A stretch of DNA of 64,000 nucleotides from Bordetella genomosp. 9 (GTDB lineage Bacteria; Pseudomonadota; Gammaproteobacteria; Burkholderiales; Burkholderiaceae_B): contig NZ_NEVJ01000003.1 in NCBI RefSeq assembly GCF_002261425.1, positions 1,612,001 to 1,676,000 on the forward strand, read 5' to 3'. The translations under genes and the position numbers were made by a program. A model generated the notes under the pieces. That model did no database searches. It had not been told where the DNA came from and was given only the letters and a program-made list of their open reading frames with translations. Shown in pieces: positions 27,845-36,855 of the stretch. The number at the start of each line of letters is the position of its first letter. Positions within the stretch are counted from its first letter, which is position 1.

Positions 27845-29020
27845 ATGGCTGTCATTTCCGCATCCACCACCTTCCGCGGCTATCGCCGCGACAACGGCCG
27901 CGTCGGCGTACGCAATCATGTGATCGTGCTGCCCGTGGACGACATCTCCAATGCCGCCGCCGAAGCCGTGGCGAATAACATCAAGGGCACGATGGCCCTG
28001 CCCCATCCCTATGGCCGCCTGCAGTTCGGCGAAGACCTGGAACTGCACTTCCGCACGCTGATCGGCACCGGCTGCAATCCCAACGTCGCCGCCGTCATCG
28101 TCATCGGCATCGAGGAAGGCTGGACCAAGCGCATCGTCGACGCCATCGCCAAGACCGGCAAGCCCGTCGCCGGGTTCTCCATCGAACTGCATGGCGACCA
28201 TGACACCATCATGCGCGCGTCCAAGGCCGCCAAGGAATTCGTGCACTATGCGACCGCGCTGCAGCGCACCGAATGCCCGATCAGCGACCTGTGGGTGTCG
28301 ACCAAGTGCGGGGAGTCCGACACGACTTCCGGCTGTGGCGCGAATCCCACCGTCGGCAATGCCTTCGACAAGCTGTATCCGCTGGGCACCACGCTGGTGT
28401 TCGGCGAGACCTCCGAACTGACCGGCGGCGAACATATCGTGGCCGAGCGCTGCGCCAACGACAAGGTGCGCGAACGCTTCATGTTCATGTTCGACCGCTA
28501 CCAGGCCATGATCGATCGCTGGAAGACCAGCGACCTGTCCGAATCGCAGCCGACCAAGGGCAATATCGCCGGCGGCCTGACGACGATCGAAGAAAAGGCC
28601 ATGGGCAACATCCAGAAGATAGGCAAGAAATGCCGCGTCGACGGCGTGATCGACAAGGCGGAGATTCCCGATCACAGCGGGCTGTGGTTCATGGATTCGT
28701 CGTCGGCCGCCGCGGAGATGGTCACCCTGTGCGCCGCGTCGGGCTATGCCGTGCACTTCTTTCCCACCGGCCAGGGCAATGTGATCGGCAACCCCATCCT
28801 GCCGGTCATCAAGATCTGCGCGAATCCGCGCACCGTGCGCACCATGTCCGAGCACGTCGACGTGGATACGTCGGGGCTGCTGCAACGCGAAATGGACCTG
28901 GACCAGGCCGGCGACAAGCTGCTGGAATGCATGATGGCCACCATCAACGGCCGCTGGACGGCGGCGGAAGCGCTGGGCCATCGCGAATTCGTCCTGACGC
29001 GGCTGTTCGAAAGCGCCTGA
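27845..29020 (+). CDS. suyB: (2R)-sulfolactate sulfo-lyase subunit beta (UxaA family)
   Basis: A 391-residue UxaA C-domain protein. It begins with [21 protein letters not shown] and contains [32 protein letters not shown] with the conserved cysteine cluster, [12 protein letters not shown] and a late [14 protein letters not shown]. These resemble the large subunit of altronate/galactarate dehydratase and of sulfolactate sulfo-lyase. Length and the separate SAF subunit match SuyB. The enzyme would release sulfite, yet no sulfite exporter or sulfite dehydrogenase gene lies in the operon. Confidence 0.8.
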   Translation: MAVISASTTFRGYRRDNGRVGVRNHVIVLPVDDISNAAAEAVANNIKGTMALPHPYGRLQFGEDLELHFRTLIGTGCNPNVAAVIVIGIEEGWTKRIVDAIAKTGKPVAGFSIELHGDHDTIMRASKAAKEFVHYATALQRTECPISDLWVSTKCGESDTTSGCGANPTVGNAFDKLYPLGTTLVFGETSELTGGEHIVAERCANDKVRERFMFMFDRYQAMIDRWKTSDLSESQPTKGNIAGGLTTIEEKAMGNIQKIGKKCRVDGVIDKAEIPDHSGLWFMDSSSAAAEMVTLCAASGYAVHFFPTGQGNVIGNPILPVIKICANPRTVRTMSEHVDVDTSGLLQREMDLDQAGDKLLECMMATINGRWTAAEALGHREFVLTRLFESA

Positions 29021-29119
29021 AGCCGGGCGCTTCCCGGCGCACCGGTCCATAGATGGCCGGGCGCCACGGCGCCGCCGCCGCGCATGCGGACGGCGGCGCC
29101 CCCTATCGGAGGAGACACC

Positions 29120-30142
29120 ATGAAACGCATATCCACGGATCTGCCGCTTTCCGCTGGCCGCCGTTCCGCCCTGGGCATCCTGGGTGCCGCCGGCGTCGCG
29201 CTTGCCGTGCCGTCGTTCAGGACGTACGCGCAAGGCGGCGACAAATGGCCTGCCAAGCCCATCAACTATGTCGTGCCCTTCCCCCCAGGCGGGCTGACGG
29301 ACGTGGCGGCGCGCCAGGTCGCCAAGGCGATATCGTCATCCGATGGCTGGAACGTGGTGGTGGAAAACAAGCCGGGCGGCAGCGCCAATATCGGCGCCGC
29401 CTTTGTATCGCGGGCCGAGCCGGACGGGTACACCTGGCTTGCGATGACCATGTCGCACGCCGCCAACGCGACGCTGTTCAAGGGGAAGGCCGGGTATGAC
29501 CTGATGACCGACCTGGTGCCGCTGGCCGGCTTGGCATCCTCGCCCATGATGATCGTGGTCAACCCCAAGAGCGACATCAAGACGCTGGCCGATCTGACCA
29601 AGGCGGCGAAGGCCAGGCCTGGTTCCCTGTCAGCCGGTTCCAGCGGCAACGGCACGCCGCCGCACCTGACGCTGGCCCTGTACCAGCAGTTGACCGGCAC
29701 CAAGCTGCTGCACGTGCCGTACAAGGGCGGCGCACCGTCGCTGACGGACCTGATCGGCGGCCAGCTGGACGTGATCTTTTCCAACTATCCGGAATCGCTG
29801 GCCTACGTCAAAGGCGGCCAGTTGCGCGCCCTGGCGGTCACGACGAAAGAGCGCAGCCCCGACCTGCCCAACGTGCCGACCGTGGCGGAGGCCGGAATGC
29901 CGGATCTGATCGTCGAGAACTTCACCGGCGTGATGGTGCCCGCGCATACCGATCCCAAGCTGGTGGAACGCATCGGCAAGGCCATCGAAAAGCAGGTGCG
30001 GCAGCCGGAAATGCAGAAGACGCTGACGCAGCTGGGCTTCATTCCGCGTCCGCGCGGACCGGCGGAGTTCAAGCAGTACCTGGCGGGCGAAGTCGCGCGC
30101 TGGGCCAGGACAATCCAGGAAGCGAACATCCAGGTCGGCTAG
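29120..30142 (+). CDS. Bug-family periplasmic substrate-binding protein
   Basis: A 340-residue tripartite-tricarboxylate-transporter receptor starting MKRISTDLPLSAGRRSALG behind GGAGGAG. The N-terminus has an RR motif followed by a hydrophobic segment and ends near TYAQGG, consistent with a Tat or Sec signal. Mature-domain Bug motifs are INYVVPFPPGGLTDVAAR, VVENKPGGSANIGA and VPYKGGAPSLTDLIGGQLD. Such receptors bind small carboxylates. The position between suyB and the sulfolactate dehydrogenases suggests sulfolactate or a similar sulfonate. The TctA/TctB membrane partners are not in this window. Confidence 0.9.
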   Translation: MKRISTDLPLSAGRRSALGILGAAGVALAVPSFRTYAQGGDKWPAKPINYVVPFPPGGLTDVAARQVAKAISSSDGWNVVVENKPGGSANIGAAFVSRAEPDGYTWLAMTMSHAANATLFKGKAGYDLMTDLVPLAGLASSPMMIVVNPKSDIKTLADLTKAAKARPGSLSAGSSGNGTPPHLTLALYQQLTGTKLLHVPYKGGAPSLTDLIGGQLDVIFSNYPESLAYVKGGQLRALAVTTKERSPDLPNVPTVAEAGMPDLIVENFTGVMVPAHTDPKLVERIGKAIEKQVRQPEMQKTLTQLGFIPRPRGPAEFKQYLAGEVARWARTIQEANIQVG

Positions 30143-30224
30143 CCGCCCGGATGGACGCCGTCACGCTGGCGCGGGCGCATGGGCGCCGGCGCCGGTTTCT
30201 TCGTCATGTCGTGCGAGCGAGGCT

Positions 30225-31178
30225 ATGCACATCGTTATTTCCGAATTCATGGACGCGCCGGCGGTGGACCTGCTGCGGCGCGACTTCGACGTGCGGTTCG
30301 AACCGGACCTGGTGGACCGGCGCGCCGACCTGCTCAAGGCCCTGGACGGCGCCGACGCCCTGATCGTGCGCAACCGCACCCGCGTGGATGGCGAGATGCT
30401 GGCAGCCGGACGCGGGCTGAAGGCCGTGGGCAGGCTGGGCGTGGGACTGGACAACATCGACGTGGTGGCGTGCCGCGATCGCGGCATACATGTGCTGCCC
30501 GCGACCGGCGCCAATGCGCGCGCGGTCGCCGAATACGTGGTGACCAGCGCCCTGGTGCTGATGCGCGGCGTCTACCACGACAGCCTGGCGGTGGCGCAAG
30601 GCGCCTGGCCGCGCCCGGCGATGTCCAACGGCCGTGAGGTGCATGGCCGCACGCTGGGCATCGTCGGATTCGGCGGCATCGGCCGCCTGACCGCGCGCCT
30701 GGCGCGCGGGCTGGATATGCAGGTCGTCGCGCATGACCCGATGCTGGCGGACGACGATCCCGCCTGGCGCGAAAGCGGCGTCACCCCGGTGCCCCTGATC
30801 GAGCTGCTGGCGCGGTCGGATGCGGTCACCCTGCATATTCCCCTGACCGAAGGCACGCGCAATCTGTTCGACGCCTCACGCATTGCCGCGATGAAGGACG
30901 GCGCCGTGCTGATCAACACGGCGCGCGGCGGCATCGTCGACGAAGCCGCGCTGGCGCAGGCCCTGCGCGCGGGCAAGCTGGGCGGCGCGGCCGTGGACGT
31001 GTTCGCCGACGAACCGCTGCGGGCCGGCAGCCCCCTGGCCGATGCGCCGCGGCTGATATTGACGCCGCACGTGGCGGGGCTGAGCATGGAAGCCAACACG
31101 CGGGTGTCCGACATGGTGGCGCAACGCGTGGCGGAAGTCTTGAAATCAGGAAACCAACATGCCCATCCTGCAGCTTGA
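30225..31178 (+). CDS. slcC: D-2-hydroxyacid dehydrogenase, probably (S)-sulfolactate dehydrogenase
   Basis: A 317-residue NAD-dependent D-2-hydroxyacid dehydrogenase starting MHIVISEFMDAPAVDLL. It has the NAD motif LGIVGFGGIGRLTARLARG near residues 143-161, INTARGGIVDEAAL with the catalytic Arg, a DEPL Glu segment and the final catalytic His in LTPHVAGLS. Its general form is that of phosphoglycerate dehydrogenases. The suyAB context and the ComC-like neighbour point to SlcC, which oxidises (S)-sulfolactate to sulfopyruvate. Its stop lies 20 nt inside the next gene. Confidence 0.78.
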   Translation: MHIVISEFMDAPAVDLLRRDFDVRFEPDLVDRRADLLKALDGADALIVRNRTRVDGEMLAAGRGLKAVGRLGVGLDNIDVVACRDRGIHVLPATGANARAVAEYVVTSALVLMRGVYHDSLAVAQGAWPRPAMSNGREVHGRTLGIVGFGGIGRLTARLARGLDMQVVAHDPMLADDDPAWRESGVTPVPLIELLARSDAVTLHIPLTEGTRNLFDASRIAAMKDGAVLINTARGGIVDEAALAQALRAGKLGGAAVDVFADEPLRAGSPLADAPRLILTPHVAGLSMEANTRVSDMVAQRVAEVLKSGNQHAHPAA

Positions 31179-32166
31179 CGCGCTCTACGAACTGGCGGCC
31201 GCCGCGCTGCAAGGCGCCGGCGCCCATCCGCGCATGGCCGCGGATACCGCGCGTGCCTTGATCTACGCCGAAAGCCAGGGCATCGCATCCCATGGCGTGT
31301 CGCGCGTGCCGTTCTACGCGACGCACCTGCGCAACGGCCGCGCGGATGGCCAGGCCATCGCCCGCATCGCGCGTGAACGCGGCGGCGCGGTCCTGGTGGA
31401 CGCCGCCGATGGCCTGGCCTTCAGCGCCTGCGCGCTGGCGATCGAGCAGGCCATCCAGCGCGCGGGCGAACATGGCGTGAGCTTCGCCGGCGTCTGCAAC
31501 AGCCATCATTTCGGCGTGGCGGCCTACCACCTGGACGCGGTGGCCCGGGCCGGCATGGTCGGCCTGGCCATGGGCAACTCGCCTTCGGCGATGCCGGCCT
31601 GGGGCGGCAAGCGGGCGCTGTTCGGCACCAATCCCATCGCGGCGGTATTCCCGCGCCGTGACGCGCTGCCGCTGGTGATCGACCTGTCGCTATCGGAAGT
31701 CGCGCGCGGCAAGCTGATGGTGGCGGCGCGCGACGGCAAGGACATTCCGCTGGGCTGGGCGCTGGATGCCGACGGGCAGCCCACAACCGATCCCAAGGCG
31801 GGCCTGGCCGGCAGCATGCTGCCCATGGGGGGCGCCAAGGGCGCCATGCTGGCGCTCATCGTCGAACTGCTGGCCTGCGCGCTGACCGGCGCGCATTTCG
31901 GTTTCGAGGCGGATTCCTTCTTTACGGAGCAAGGCAATCGCGCGCGCATCGGCCAGGCCTTCCTGGTCATCGATCCGGGCGCGCTGGCGGGGCGTGACGT
32001 TTACCTGGAACGCGTCGACACGCTGGTATCGGCTATGCTCGCGGACGAAGGCGTGCGCCTGCCCGGGCAACGCCGCGCCGGCCTGGAGCAGCAGGCGCGC
32101 GTACAGGGCGTGAACGTGCCCGAGACCTTGCTGGCCGAAATGCAGGAGCTGGCGGGCCGGGCCTGA
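31159..32166 (+). CDS. comC: Ldh2-family dehydrogenase, probably (R)-sulfolactate dehydrogenase
   Basis: A 335-residue malate/L-lactate dehydrogenase-family (Ldh2) protein. It has AESQGIASHGVSRVPFYA with the conserved Ser-His pair, CNSHHFGVAAYHLD, FGTNPIAAVFP and MGGAKGAMLAL. In Chromohalobacter, ComC reduces sulfopyruvate to (R)-sulfolactate and works with SlcC as a two-enzyme racemase feeding SuyAB. The same pair sits here directly after suyAB. Other 2-hydroxyacids are possible substrates. It overlaps slcC by 20 nt and has an AGGAAA Shine-Dalgarno inside it. Confidence 0.78.
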   Translation: MPILQLDALYELAAAALQGAGAHPRMAADTARALIYAESQGIASHGVSRVPFYATHLRNGRADGQAIARIARERGGAVLVDAADGLAFSACALAIEQAIQRAGEHGVSFAGVCNSHHFGVAAYHLDAVARAGMVGLAMGNSPSAMPAWGGKRALFGTNPIAAVFPRRDALPLVIDLSLSEVARGKLMVAARDGKDIPLGWALDADGQPTTDPKAGLAGSMLPMGGAKGAMLALIVELLACALTGAHFGFEADSFFTEQGNRARIGQAFLVIDPGALAGRDVYLERVDTLVSAMLADEGVRLPGQRRAGLEQQARVQGVNVPETLLAEMQELAGRA

Positions 32167-32180
32167 AACCGGAGACAGAC

Positions 32181-33086
32181 ATGGCGGAAGCCGGCAAGAC
32201 CCGTATCGGCATCATCGGCGTGGGCCAGATGGGCCACGGCATCGCGTTCAATATCGCCAAGGCCGGCTATCCGCTGGTGTTCCTGGACCATCCCGGCAAC
32301 CAGCCGGTGGACGACCTGCTGGCGCGCGGCGCCACCAAGGCGGCGACCGCGGCCGACGTGGCGCGGCAAGCCGACATGGTCATCCTGTGCGTGACCGGCA
32401 CCCCGGAAGTCGAAGACGTCCTGTTCAAGCCCGACGGCGTGCTGGCCGGGATGCGCGCGGGCACGGTGGTGGTCGACTGCTCCACCGCCATTCCTTCGTC
32501 CACGCTGAAAGTGGCCCAGGCCGTGGAAAAGGCCGGCGGCCTGTTCCTGGATGCGCCCATGACCCGCACGCCCAAGGAAGCCGCCGAAGGCCGGCTGAAC
32601 CTGATCGTGGGCGGCGACCCCGCCCTGTTCGAACGCTGCAAGCCGGTGCTCCAGGCCTATGCCGAGAACATCGTCCACGCGGGCCCGATCGGCTCGGGCC
32701 ATCGCCTGAAGCTGCTGCACAACTACGTCTCGCTGGGTTTTTCCGCGGTGCTGGCCGAAGCGGCGGCGTGCGCCAGGATGGCCGACGTGGATTCCGCCGT
32801 GCTGCTGGACATCCTGGCCAAGGGCGGCGGCGACGGCGTGGTGCTGGGCCGACTGCGCCCCTATATCGAATCCGGCGATACGGGCAGTTTCCGGTTTTCC
32901 ATCGCCAACGCGTTGAAGGACATGGGGTACTACACCACCATGGCGCAGGAGACCGGCGCGCCGCATGGCACGGCCCAGGCCATCCGCGATACCTATGCGC
33001 GGGCCAGCCAGGCCGGCATCGCGCAGGCGCCCGTGCCGCAGATCATCGAGTATCTGGCTGGGTCGGAGCCGCCGCCAGCCAGGTGA
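32181..33086 (+). CDS. Beta-hydroxyacid dehydrogenase family NAD(P) oxidoreductase, substrate unknown
   Basis: A 301-residue protein of the 3-hydroxyisobutyrate dehydrogenase family. The dinucleotide motif GIIGVGQMGHGIAFNIAKAG is near the N-terminus, with CVTGTPEVEDV, DAPMTRTPKEAAEG (substrate loop) and the catalytic-lysine helix SGHRLKLLHNYVSLG. It closes the sulfolactate operon 14 nt after comC with its own GGAG. The family includes sulfolactaldehyde reductase, tartronate semialdehyde reductase and similar enzymes, so a role on a C3 sulfonate is plausible but not shown. The last 44 nt overlap the convergent DUF455 gene. Confidence 0.85.
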   Translation: MAEAGKTRIGIIGVGQMGHGIAFNIAKAGYPLVFLDHPGNQPVDDLLARGATKAATAADVARQADMVILCVTGTPEVEDVLFKPDGVLAGMRAGTVVVDCSTAIPSSTLKVAQAVEKAGGLFLDAPMTRTPKEAAEGRLNLIVGGDPALFERCKPVLQAYAENIVHAGPIGSGHRLKLLHNYVSLGFSAVLAEAAACARMADVDSAVLLDILAKGGGDGVVLGRLRPYIESGDTGSFRFSIANALKDMGYYTTMAQETGAPHGTAQAIRDTYARASQAGIAQAPVPQIIEYLAGSEPPPAR

Positions 33087-33876
33087 GTTCCGCCTCGTCG
33101 AAGCCGGCCGCGCGGCGGGCTTCCAGGTTGAAGGGCCCGCGCTGCCGCGGTGCGGCATGGCGCGCGGCCAGTTCGGCGTGCCAGGCGATACTGTCCTTGC
33201 CAAGAAGCGCGCATAGATGGCGCCACCATCGGTTGCCGACCGCGACGTGGCCGATTTCCTCTCGCAGGATGATGTCCAGGATGGCCGCGCCGGCCTCGTC
33301 GCCGACGGCCAGCAGCTTGTCGCGTATCTGCGGCGACGCATCCAGGCCGCGCGCTTCCAGGATGCGCGGCACCAGGGTCAGGCGGGCCGCCAGATCGTCG
33401 CGCGTCTTTTCCGCCATTTCCCACAGGCCGTTGTGGGCGGGAAAGTCGCCGTAGCCGTGCCCCAGCGTGGCCAGGTGCGCGTTCAGCAACTGGAAATGGC
33501 TGGCTTCTTCCTTGGCCACGCGCAGCCAATCGCGGTAGAAATCCGCCGGCATGCCGGCGAAGCGCCACACGATGTCCAGCGCCAGGTTGACGGCGTTGAA
33601 CTCGATGTGCGCGATCGCATGGATCAGCGCCGCCCTGCCGGCCAGGGTGCCCACGGGGCGCGGCTTGAGCTGTGCGGGGGGCACCAGTGGGGGAAGCGAA
33701 GGCCGGCCGGGCAGGTCGGGCGGCTCCTGCAATACGGCCATGCAGTCGACGGGTGCGTCCGGCGCCATGGCGTCCACCTGGCGCAGCTTCTGCTCCCAGG
33801 CCGGCAGCGCCAGCGCCCGCAGGGCGGCCGCGCGCAGCTCGGTCTGCCCGGGATTGGGAGGTGCGGCATCATTCAT
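33043..33876 (-). CDS. DUF455 ferritin-like domain protein
   Basis: A 277-residue protein starting MNDAAPPNPGQTELRAAALR. The core is a ferritin-like helical bundle with paired metal-ligand motifs: HIEFNAVNLALD (about residue 110), KEEASHFQLLNAHL (about 140) and REEIGHVAVGNRWW (about 210). This is the DUF455 family, a putative di-iron protein related to the MiaE fold with no settled function. It is convergent with the preceding dehydrogenase, their 3' ends overlapping by 44 nt, and divergent from the FemAB-like gene (70-bp gap). Confidence 0.85.
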   Translation of the reverse strand: MNDAAPPNPGQTELRAAALRALALPAWEQKLRQVDAMAPDAPVDCMAVLQEPPDLPGRPSLPPLVPPAQLKPRPVGTLAGRAALIHAIAHIEFNAVNLALDIVWRFAGMPADFYRDWLRVAKEEASHFQLLNAHLATLGHGYGDFPAHNGLWEMAEKTRDDLAARLTLVPRILEARGLDASPQIRDKLLAVGDEAGAAILDIILREEIGHVAVGNRWWRHLCALLGKDSIAWHAELAARHAAPRQRGPFNLEARRAAGFDEAELTWLAAAPTQPDTR

Positions 33877-33946
33877 CCCGCCAGGGTAACGGAAAAGCGG
33901 GGGCGGGACCGGCCCCCTGCCCCCCTGCCCTATACTGCGGGCTTCC

Positions 33947-35098
33947 ATGCCTACCGCCATGACCGCCGACATCCGCCTGCAAGTCCTCGAATCACTCAGC
34001 GACGTGGAGCCTGCCCTGTGGGACGGTCTGGCGGGCGGACAGCCCTTCCTGCGCCATGCCTTCCTGAGCGCCCTGCACGAGACCGGCTGCGCGGCGCCCG
34101 ACACGGGGTGGACGCCTTTCTACCTGAGCCTGTGGCGCGGCGATACCCTGGCCGGCGCCATGCCGCTATACGTCAAAGCGCATTCGCGCGGCGAGTTCGT
34201 GTTCGACCAGCTCTGGGCCGATGCCTTCGCCCGGCACGGCTTGCGCTACTACCCCAAGCTGCTGTGCTCGGTGCCTTTCACGCCGGTGACCGGACCGCGC
34301 CTGCTGGCCGCCTCGCATGCGGACCGCGTCGCGCTGGCGCGCGGCGCCATCGAACTGGCGGCCAGGCTCAAGCTCTCGTCCCTGCACGTCCTGTTCCCCA
34401 ACGACCAGGATGCGGCCGCGCTGCGCGAAGCCGGCTACCTGATCCGCCAGGGCGTGCAATTCCACTGGCGCAACCAGGGCTATCGCGATTTCGACGGCTT
34501 CCTCGCGTCGCTGAACCATGACAAGCGCAAGAAACTGCGGCAGGACCGCAAGCGGGTGGCGGCCGCCGGCGTCGGCTTCCGCTGGCGGCGCGGCGGCGAC
34601 ATCGACGATGCCGCGCTACGGTTCTTCCATGGCTGCTACCAGGAGACGTACCGCAACCACTGGTCCAGCCCATACCTGAACCTGGCGTTCTTCCAGCGCA
34701 TACACCGCGCCCTGCCGGATGCCCTGGTGCTGGTCGAAGCCCATCGCGACGGCGTGCCCATCGCCTGCGCGCTGAACATGACCGACGGCGCCGCCCTGTA
34801 CGGACGCCACTGGGGCACGCATGATTTCGTCCCCGGACTGCATTTCGAGACCTGCTACGTGCAGGGGATCGAGTACTGCCTGGCCAACGGCATCGACCGT
34901 TTCGAAGGCGGCGCCCAGGGCGAACACAAGATGGCGCGCGGCCTGCTGCCCGAGCCCACCTGCTCGGCCCACTGGATTGCCGACAGCCGTTTCGAAGCGG
35001 CCATCGCGGACTTCCTGGACCGCGAAGGCGCCGCCATGGGCGACTATCGCGAACAATTGGCGGCCCATACGCCGTTCAAAAACAACGGCGCGGGCTGA
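33947..35098 (+). CDS. FemAB-like acyltransferase (DUF482, peptidogalycan biosynthesis type)
   Basis: A 383-residue protein with two GNAT-like folds, as in FemAB_like/DUF482 proteins. It has an N-terminal QPFLRHAFLSALHETG segment, the conserved LPLYVKAHSRGEFVFDQLW-type stretch (here MPLYVKAHSRGEFVFDQLW), LNHDKRKKLRQDRKRV in the middle and HFETCYVQGIEYCLANG near the end. The family is annotated as peptidogalycan biosynthesis, but the reaction is not known. A second ATG 12 nt later is also possible. No functional link to its neighbours is visible. Confidence 0.85.
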   Translation: MPTAMTADIRLQVLESLSDVEPALWDGLAGGQPFLRHAFLSALHETGCAAPDTGWTPFYLSLWRGDTLAGAMPLYVKAHSRGEFVFDQLWADAFARHGLRYYPKLLCSVPFTPVTGPRLLAASHADRVALARGAIELAARLKLSSLHVLFPNDQDAAALREAGYLIRQGVQFHWRNQGYRDFDGFLASLNHDKRKKLRQDRKRVAAAGVGFRWRRGGDIDDAALRFFHGCYQETYRNHWSSPYLNLAFFQRIHRALPDALVLVEAHRDGVPIACALNMTDGAALYGRHWGTHDFVPGLHFETCYVQGIEYCLANGIDRFEGGAQGEHKMARGLLPEPTCSAHWIADSRFEAAIADFLDREGAAMGDYREQLAAHTPFKNNGAG

Positions 35099-35134
35099 AA
35101 TGACGTGTCCTGAGGCGCCGGGACCGTTGTTTGC

Positions 35135-35164
35135 TTGATATTGCACATTGCTGCATCGTATTGT
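35135..35164 (+). promoter_or_regulatory. Putative promoter of the wsp operon
   Basis: TTGATA (35135-35140), an 18-nt spacer and TATTGT (35159-35164) lie in the 125-bp gap before wspA. The predicted leader is about 53 nt. Confidence 0.45.
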
Positions 35165-35223
35165 GTCGGCTCTGCTCATCAAGACAAAATCCAAAAGTCC
35201 TGCCACAAAGGTGTACGGTCCGT

Positions 35224-36855
35224 ATGAAGAACCAATCCTTGAAACGGCGCATTTATGCGAGCTTCGCCGCCATCCTGGCGGTGATGCTTTTGATGGTGAT
35301 CGTCGACTACACGCGCCTGCTGGCGGTGGACCGCGACGCGCAGGGCATGGATCAGGATTCGCTGCCCGGGCTGCGGTACGCGATGGACATGCGCAATACC
35401 TGGCGCGATGCCTACGACGTGCTGCGCGAAGGCGTCAGCGCCCAGGTCGAGCAGACGGCTGGCGCGGCGGTCGCCAAGGTGCGCGCCGACGTGGCCCGCA
35501 CGCAGGGCCAGCTCGATGCCGACATGCGCGGTTATGAGTCCACGCCGTTCATCGGCGACGACCGGGCGGTCTACGACGACTTCAAGCGGGCGCTGGACAG
35601 CTATCGCAAGATCGAAGACCGCATACTCGGCAGCCTGCAGGCCGGCGACGCGGCCGGCGCGCGCGACCTGCTGCGCGGCCAGCTGCAGCAGGTGTTCAAG
35701 GAAGGCCTGGCGGTGACGGACAAGATGCTGGCCGAGAATCGCCAGCGCACCGACGACGCCATCGATCACATCCTGGCCGCCCTGCGCCACGCCGAAGCCA
35801 TCATGCTCGTCGGCCTGGTGCTGGCGGCGATCGTGGCCGTGGCGGCGGGCGCGCTGCTGATGCGGGCGATCAACGGCCCCATGCAGCGCATCGTCTCGGT
35901 CCTGGAGGCTTTCGGCAAGGGCGATCTGGCCAGCCGGCTGGACCTGGGCCGGCGCGACGAGTTCGGTGCCGTCGAAACCGGCTTCAACCGCATGGCGGAC
36001 GAACTGACCGACCTGGTCGGCAAGGCGCAGCGCTCCGCCATCCAGGTGGCGACGTCGGTCACGCAGATCGCTGCCACCTCCAAGGAGCAGCAGGCCACGG
36101 CGTCGGAAGTCGCGGCGACCACCACGGAGATCGGCGCGACTTCGCGGGAGATCGCGGCGACTTCGCGCGACCTGGTGCGCACCATGAACGAAGTGTCGGG
36201 CGCCGCGGACCAGACCGCCAGCCTGGCCGACGAAGGCCACCATGACCTGGCGCGCATGGAAACCACGATGCGCACGGTGATGGACGCCGCCGGCTCGGTC
36301 AACGCGAAACTGGCGGTGCTGAACGAGAAAGCCGGCAATATCAATCAGGTGGTGACCACCATCAACAAGGTCGCCGACCAGACCAACCTGCTGTCGCTGA
36401 ATGCCGCCATCGAGGCAGAGAAGGCCGGCGAATACGGCCGCGGCTTCGCCGTGGTGGCCACCGAAATCCGCCGGCTGGCGGACCAGACCGCCGTCGCCAC
36501 TTTCGATATCGAACAGATCGTGCGGGAAATCCAGTCATCCGTGGCGGCCGGTGTCATGGGCATGGACAAGTTTTCCGAAGAAGTGCGGCGGGGCGTGAAC
36601 GAGATGCAGCAGGTTGGCGAACAGCTGGCCCAGATCATCCAGCACGTGCAGACACTGGCGCCACGCGTGCAGATGGTGAACGAAGGCATGCAGGCCCAGG
36701 CGACGGGCGCCGAACAGATCAACCAGGCGCTGAGCCAGCTGGCCGACGCCACGCAGCAGACCGTGGAATCGCTGCGCCAGTCCAGCGTCGCCATCGACGA
36801 CCTCAACACGGTCGCGGGCGAACTGCGCGGCAGCGTAACGCGGTTCAGGATGTGA
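35224..36855 (+). CDS. wspA: Wsp chemoreceptor (methyl-accepting protein)
   Basis: A 543-residue transmembrane chemoreceptor. TM1 is at about residues 14-31 (AAILAVMLLMVIVDY). A periplasmic four-helix region follows, with TM2 at about 196-216 (IMLVGLVLAAIVAVAAGALLM), a HAMP domain and a long signalling coiled coil. The receptor tip reads VADQTNLLSLNAAIEAEKAGEYGRGFAVVA. Length and position match Pseudomonas WspA, which responds to surface contact and activates WspE. Its stop TGA overlaps the wspB ATG by 1 nt. Shine-Dalgarno is weak (AAGGTG at 12 nt). Confidence 0.93.
   Translation: MKNQSLKRRIYASFAAILAVMLLMVIVDYTRLLAVDRDAQGMDQDSLPGLRYAMDMRNTWRDAYDVLREGVSAQVEQTAGAAVAKVRADVARTQGQLDADMRGYESTPFIGDDRAVYDDFKRALDSYRKIEDRILGSLQAGDAAGARDLLRGQLQQVFKEGLAVTDKMLAENRQRTDDAIDHILAALRHAEAIMLVGLVLAAIVAVAAGALLMRAINGPMQRIVSVLEAFGKGDLASRLDLGRRDEFGAVETGFNRMADELTDLVGKAQRSAIQVATSVTQIAATSKEQQATASEVAATTTEIGATSREIAATSRDLVRTMNEVSGAADQTASLADEGHHDLARMETTMRTVMDAAGSVNAKLAVLNEKAGNINQVVTTINKVADQTNLLSLNAAIEAEKAGEYGRGFAVVATEIRRLADQTAVATFDIEQIVREIQSSVAAGVMGMDKFSEEVRRGVNEMQQVGEQLAQIIQHVQTLAPRVQMVNEGMQAQATGAEQINQALSQLADATQQTVESLRQSSVAIDDLNTVAGELRGSVTRFRM

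Noticed and set aside
27521..29020. Altronate or galactarate dehydratase as the name for the UxaA-family pair
   Set aside because: Possible by family, but no uronate isomerase, oxidoreductase or sugar-acid kinase accompanies it, while SlcC- and ComC-type dehydrogenases do. Kept as the alternative.
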